DNA from: Candidatus Equibacterium intestinale
GTDB taxonomy: Bacteria > Bacteroidota > Bacteroidia > Bacteroidales > UBA932
DNA length: 10,110 nt
Assembly: GCA_018064305.1 (NCBI GenBank)
Contig: JAGHVP010000279.1
Coordinates: 1 to 10,110, forward strand
Reading direction: 5' to 3'
Shown here in pieces: positions 7,037 through 10,110 of the stretch (the first letter of the stretch is position 1; every line of letters begins with the position of its first letter). The notes under the pieces are model-generated. The model saw only the letters and a program-made list of their open reading frames with translations, did not search any database and was not told the origin of the DNA. Made by a program: the position numbers and the translations under genes.

Positions 7037-7055
7037 CTCGTCTATGTTTGTAGCT

Positions 7056-7085
7056 CAAAAGTACAAATAAACAAATTATTTCAAT
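7056..7085 (-). promoter_or_regulatory. probable promoter of the hydrolase gene
   Basis: Read on the minus strand, TACTTTTG (7063-7056) matches the Bacteroidota -7 element TAnnTTTG exactly. ATTG at 7085-7082 lies 18 bases upstream of it as an approximate -33 element. Transcription would start close to 7050, leaving a short leader before the ATG at 7036. Confidence 0.45.
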
Positions 7086-7089
7086 TATA

Positions 7090-7120
7090 TTTGTTGATTA
7101 AATGGCACGAAATATAATTA
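7090..7120 (+). promoter_or_regulatory. possible promoter of frdAB
   Basis: TTTG at 7090-7093 is followed, after 19 bases, by TATAATTA (7113-7120), which differs from TAnnTTTG at two positions. A perfect octamer, TATATTTG, also occurs at 7086-7093 but lacks a -33 partner. One of these probably drives frdAB, since no other promoter-like sequence precedes the ATG at 7145. Confidence 0.3.
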
Positions 7121-7144
7121 CTCGAGTAAAAATACATTCAAATC

Positions 7145-9085
7145 ATGACAGAACTCATTTCTAAAGTTCCCGAAGGGCCGTTAGCCGAAAAATGGACTAA
7201 CCACAAGGCTCACATCAAAGTTGTAAGCCCGGCCAACAAAAAGAAAATGGAAATCATCGTAGTCGGAACCGGACTCGGCGGAGCGTCTGCAGCTGCTTCA
7301 CTGGGCGAACTCGGCTACAATGTCAAAATCTTCTGCATCAGCGATTCACCCCGCCGTGCCCACTCAATCGCAGCACAGGGAGGTATCAATGCCGCCAAGA
7401 ACTACCAGAACGACAACGACTCTGTTTACCGTCTGTTCTACGACACCATCAAAGGTGGTGACTACCGCAGCCGCGAAGCAAACGTATACCGTCTGGCTGA
7501 GGTCAGCAACAATATCATCGACCAGTGCGTTGCACAGGGTGTTCCTTTTGCACGTGATTACGGCGGACTCCTCGACAACCGCAGTTTCGGCGGTGCACAG
7601 GTATCCCGCACATTCTATGCCCGCGGCCAAACAGGACAGCAGCTTCTTCTGGGAGCATACGCAGCCCTCAACCGTCAGGTTGCCAAGGGTACAGTGAAGA
7701 GTTATCCCCGTCATGAGATGCTTGACCTCGTCCTTATCAACGGCGAAGCCAAAGGTATCATCGCACGCGACCTTACAACAGGTGAGATCAAACGTTTCGG
7801 TGCTCACGCAGTTGTACTGGCAACCGGCGGATACGGCAACACATATTTCCTCTCTACCAACGCCATGAACAGCAACGGAAGTGCAGCTTGGCAGTGCTAC
7901 AAGAAGGGTGCGTTCTTCGCAAATCCCTGCTTCGCACAGATCCATCCCACCTGCATCCCCGTTCACGGCAACCAGCAGAGCAAGCTCACCCTTATGTCAG
8001 AGTCACTCCGTAACGACGGCCGCATCTGGGTTCCCAAGAAGCTCGAGGATGTTGAGAGAATCCGCAAAGGCATCCTCAAACCTTCAAGAATTCCCGAAGA
8101 GGACCGCGACTACTATCTGGAGCGCCGCTATCCCGCATTCGGTAACCTCGTTCCCCGTGACGTAGCTTCACGTGCAGCAAAGGAGCGCTGCGACGCCGGC
8201 TATGGTGTTAACGAGCAGGGCCTTGCAGTTTATCTTGATTTCAAGACCTGCATGGAGCAGAAAGGAAAGAAATACATCGAGGAGAAATACGGAAACCTCT
8301 TCCAGATGTACGAAGAAATCAACGATGTGGATCCCTACAAGGAGCCTATGATGATATTCCCCGCCATCCACTACACAATGGGCGGTCTCTGGGTAGACTA
8401 TAACCTCCAGACCACAATCCCCGGCCTGTATGCAATCGGTGAGGCAAACTTCAGTGACCACGGCGGAAACCGCCTCGGTGCATCAGCCCTCATGCAGGGT
8501 CTTGCAGACGGTTACTTCATCCTTCCTTACACCATCGGTGATTATCTTGCATCAAAATTCAAAGATCCCAAGACCGACACCAACAACCCTGCATTCGAAG
8601 AGGCTGAGAAAGCTGTCAATGAGAAAGTTGCCAAGATTCTTGCAATCAAGGGCAAACGCACTCCCGACAGCATCCATAAGGAGCTTGGCCACATCATGTG
8701 GGAATATGTCGGTATGGCACGCAACGAAGCCGGCCTCAAGAAAGCTATCGGCATGATCGAAGAGCTCAAGAAAGAGTTCTGGAGCAATGTCTACGTAGCA
8801 GGCGACAACGAGCACTTCAACCAGGAGCTCGAAAAGGCTCTGCGCGTTGCAGACTTCCTTGAAATCGGACAGCTTATGGCTTACGACGCACTCAACCGCA
8901 GAGAGTCATGCGGCGGTCACTTCCGCGAGGAGATGCAGACCGAAGAGGGTGAAACCAAACGTGACGATGAAAACTACATGTATGTCGCAGCTTGGGAATA
9001 CAAGGGCGAAAAAGAGCCTGAACTCCACAAGGAGCCCCTCAAATTTGAATTCTGTAAAGTAGCAACCCGTAACTATAAAGACTAA
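7145..9085 (+). CDS. frdA: fumarate reductase / succinate dehydrogenase flavoprotein subunit (FrdA/SdhA)
   Basis: This is the catalytic FAD subunit interconverting fumarate and succinate. In anaerobic Bacteroidales it acts mainly as fumarate reductase, the end of the electron chain. The 646-residue product has the FAD-binding motif GTGLGGASAA (41-50). RRAHSIAAQGGINAA (70-84) contains His73, the expected site of covalent FAD attachment. Active-site blocks are HPT (267-269), ESLR (286-289), RDVASR (338-343 with Arg338), HYTMGG (409-414 with His409), GEANFSDHGGNRLGASALMQ (432-451) and the RRES region near the C-terminus. There is no signal peptide; the subunit is cytoplasmic and binds FrdB. The frame opens about 35 residues before the flavin motif, as usual in this group. 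frdB follows after 15 bp. The cytochrome b gene that commonly precedes frdA in Bacteroides is absent; a divergent hydrolase gene stands there instead. Confidence 0.96.
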   Translation: MTELISKVPEGPLAEKWTNHKAHIKVVSPANKKKMEIIVVGTGLGGASAAASLGELGYNVKIFCISDSPRRAHSIAAQGGINAAKNYQNDNDSVYRLFYDTIKGGDYRSREANVYRLAEVSNNIIDQCVAQGVPFARDYGGLLDNRSFGGAQVSRTFYARGQTGQQLLLGAYAALNRQVAKGTVKSYPRHEMLDLVLINGEAKGIIARDLTTGEIKRFGAHAVVLATGGYGNTYFLSTNAMNSNGSAAWQCYKKGAFFANPCFAQIHPTCIPVHGNQQSKLTLMSESLRNDGRIWVPKKLEDVERIRKGILKPSRIPEEDRDYYLERRYPAFGNLVPRDVASRAAKERCDAGYGVNEQGLAVYLDFKTCMEQKGKKYIEEKYGNLFQMYEEINDVDPYKEPMMIFPAIHYTMGGLWVDYNLQTTIPGLYAIGEANFSDHGGNRLGASALMQGLADGYFILPYTIGDYLASKFKDPKTDTNNPAFEEAEKAVNEKVAKILAIKGKRTPDSIHKELGHIMWEYVGMARNEAGLKKAIGMIEELKKEFWSNVYVAGDNEHFNQELEKALRVADFLEIGQLMAYDALNRRESCGGHFREEMQTEEGETKRDDENYMYVAAWEYKGEKEPELHKEPLKFEFCKVATRNYKD

Positions 9086-9090
9086 AGGAG
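9084..9090 (+). promoter_or_regulatory. strong Shine-Dalgarno sequence of frdB
   Basis: AAAGGAG overlaps the frdA stop codon and lies 10 bases before the frdB ATG. Such a full Shine-Dalgarno match is uncommon in Bacteroidota, where most starts lack one. It fixes the frdB start and suggests efficient, matched translation of both subunits. Confidence 0.65.
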
Positions 9091-9100
9091 AGCAGCGAAT

Positions 9101-9886
9101 ATGAAATTCACACTTAAAATATGGCGTCAGGAAAACGCCAAGGCACAAGGCCATTTCGAGACATATCAGGTTGACAACATCAGCCCTGATACATCATTCC
9201 TTGAGATGATGGATATCCTGAATGAGCAGCTTGTAAATGAAAAAATCAATCCTGTAGCCTTTGACAAGGGTTGTAAGGGAGAACACAGCGGTCCCGTCAG
9301 CTTCGACCACGACTGCCGTGAAGGTATCTGCGGTGCATGCTCACTGTTTATCAACGGTCGTGCACATGGTCCCGAGAGAGGTGTTACAACATGCCAGCTT
9401 TATATGCGCAAGTTCAAGGATGGCAGCACAATCACCATCGAGCCCTGGCGCAGCAGCGGTTTCCCCGTTATCAAAGACCTGGTTGTAGACCGCAAGGCAT
9501 ACGACAAGATTCTCCAGGCAGGCGGATTCATCTCTGTAAATACAGGCGGTGTTCCCGATGCAAATGCAATCCCCATCAAGAAGGAGAATGCTGATGCCAG
9601 CATGGACGCTGCTGCCTGCATCGGTTGCGGTGCATGCGCTGCAACCTGCAAGAACGGTTCTGCAATGCTGTTCGTAGCTGCACGTGTAAGTTCTCTCGCT
9701 CTTCTGCCTCAGGGCAAAATCGAGGCAAAACGCCGTGCAAAAGCTATGGTAGACACTATGGACGCTCTTGGATTCGGTAGCTGTACAAATACCCGCGCTT
9801 GCGAGATGGAATGTCCTAAGGGCATCACTGTCAGCCACATAGCACGTCTTAACAGAGAGTTCCTCTGCGCTAAGTTCAGTGACTAG
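9101..9886 (+). CDS. frdB: fumarate reductase / succinate dehydrogenase iron-sulfur subunit (FrdB/SdhB)
   Basis: This subunit carries electrons between the membrane quinone site and the flavin of FrdA through three iron-sulfur clusters. It has 261 residues. The N-terminal ferredoxin-like domain has CREGICGAC (Cys72, Cys77, Cys80) and Cys98 for [2Fe-2S]. The C-terminal domain has CIGCGACAATC (Cys173, 176, 179, 183) and CTNTRACEMEC (Cys228, 234, 238). These are the expected ligands for [4Fe-4S] (173, 176, 179, 238) and [3Fe-4S] (183, 228, 234). The gap between Cys80 and Cys98 is longer than in E. coli FrdB, implying an extra loop near the [2Fe-2S] cluster. It forms an operon with frdA and ends before a clear terminator at 9910. 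No membrane-anchor gene follows within the window. Confidence 0.96.
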   Translation: MKFTLKIWRQENAKAQGHFETYQVDNISPDTSFLEMMDILNEQLVNEKINPVAFDKGCKGEHSGPVSFDHDCREGICGACSLFINGRAHGPERGVTTCQLYMRKFKDGSTITIEPWRSSGFPVIKDLVVDRKAYDKILQAGGFISVNTGGVPDANAIPIKKENADASMDAAACIGCGACAATCKNGSAMLFVAARVSSLALLPQGKIEAKRRAKAMVDTMDALGFGSCTNTRACEMECPKGITVSHIARLNREFLCAKFSD

Positions 9887-9909
9887 TTTTTTATACACAA
9901 TAAAGGAAG

Positions 9910-9940
9910 ATAGAGGGTGCATAACCCTCTATTTTCTTTT
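9910..9940 (+). terminator. intrinsic terminator of frdAB
   Basis: ATAGAGGGT (9910-9918) and ACCCTCTAT (9924-9932) form a perfect 9-bp stem with a 5-base loop GCATA, followed by TTTCTTTT. It lies 24 bases after the frdB stop codon and closes the operon. Confidence 0.9.
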
Positions 9941-9947
9941 AACAACC

Positions 9948-10096
9948 TGTTGATAACTCTCGATCTGTTCTTGATAACTTTTTTTATCAACAGTTTCATC
10001 AATATTTCAACAGATGTTATCAACATTAAAAAAATACAAAACAAGCCTCTCAGCGCTCTTCAAAAGCCATTGTCCGACTTATCAACATTATCAACA
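9948..10096. other. cluster of DnaA-box-like 9-mers, candidate replication origin or DnaA-binding locus
   Basis: TTATCAACA occurs exactly five times within about 150 bases: minus strand at 9948-9956, plus strand at 9984-9992, 10017-10025, 10079-10087 and 10088-10096. The last two are directly adjacent. A variant, TTATCAAGA, is on the minus strand at 9969-9977. The 9-mer differs from the classical DnaA box TTATCCACA at one base. The copies at 9971-9977 and 9984-9990 also form a perfect inverted repeat, TTGATAA with TTATCAA, around six bases. An AT-rich stretch (10024-10046) separates the left and right groups, as an unwinding element would. No gene is visible from 9887 to the window end. The cluster may continue beyond 10110. 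It could instead be an operator region for a gene further right. Confidence 0.5.
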
Positions 10097-10110
10097 CGCT
10101 ATAGATATCC

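Noticed and set aside
7734..7742. TTATCAACG inside frdA, and a similar one near 9348 in frdB, as further DnaA boxes.
   Set aside because: They encode Leu/Phe-Ile-Asn-Gly in conserved coding sequence and lack the final A of the clustered 9-mer.
7364..7966. 200-codon Cys/Val-rich open frame antisense to frdA.
   Set aside because: It arises from the biased codons of a highly expressed gene; no domain or start signal supports it.

Overview
The window looks like chromosomal DNA from an anaerobic, gut-type member of the Bacteroidales (Bacteroidota). The evidence is a lactate-dehydrogenase-like malate dehydrogenase, Bacteroidota-type FrdA/FrdB, a YbeY with Asp in place of the third metal-binding His, a TonB-domain protein with one N-terminal anchor, and promoters of the TTTG-N19-TAnnTTTG form. 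Genus cannot be fixed from the sequence alone.

Layout: bases 1-826 hold no convincing gene but are built of repeats. There is a GC-rich hairpin repeat with a 73-bp period (6-127), degenerate repeat copies (222-486), and a direct-repeat array with a period of about 145 bp. The units of this array carry extra copies of the last codons of mnmG. The minus-strand pair ybeY-mnmG (3141 to 827, overlapping by 25 bp) follows. Divergent from it is mdh (3260-4204), then a TonB-domain gene with its own strong promoter and terminator (4292-4981; terminator 5002-5034), then hflX (5058-6245). An alpha/beta hydrolase gene (7036 to 6248, minus) converges on hflX with a 2-bp gap. From a shared divergent promoter region, frdA-frdB run on the plus strand (7145-9886) and end in a strong terminator (9910-9940). 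The last 160 bases are non-coding and contain five exact copies plus one variant of TTATCAACA, a DnaA-box-like 9-mer, next to AT-rich DNA.

Functionally, mdh and frdAB belong to the same reductive branch (oxaloacetate to malate to fumarate to succinate) that anaerobic Bacteroidales use as an electron sink. Fumarase and the membrane cytochrome b subunit (frdC/sdhC) are not in the window. ybeY, mnmG and hflX all serve the translation machinery (rRNA maturation, tRNA wobble modification, ribosome rescue or splitting). The TonB-domain protein is envelope-related.

The two places most worth a second look are the mnmG-tail repeat array at the left end and the DnaA-box-like cluster at the right end, a candidate replication origin or DnaA-titration site. 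The genes in between are conserved housekeeping genes. No CRISPR, insertion sequence, tRNA or rRNA was seen.
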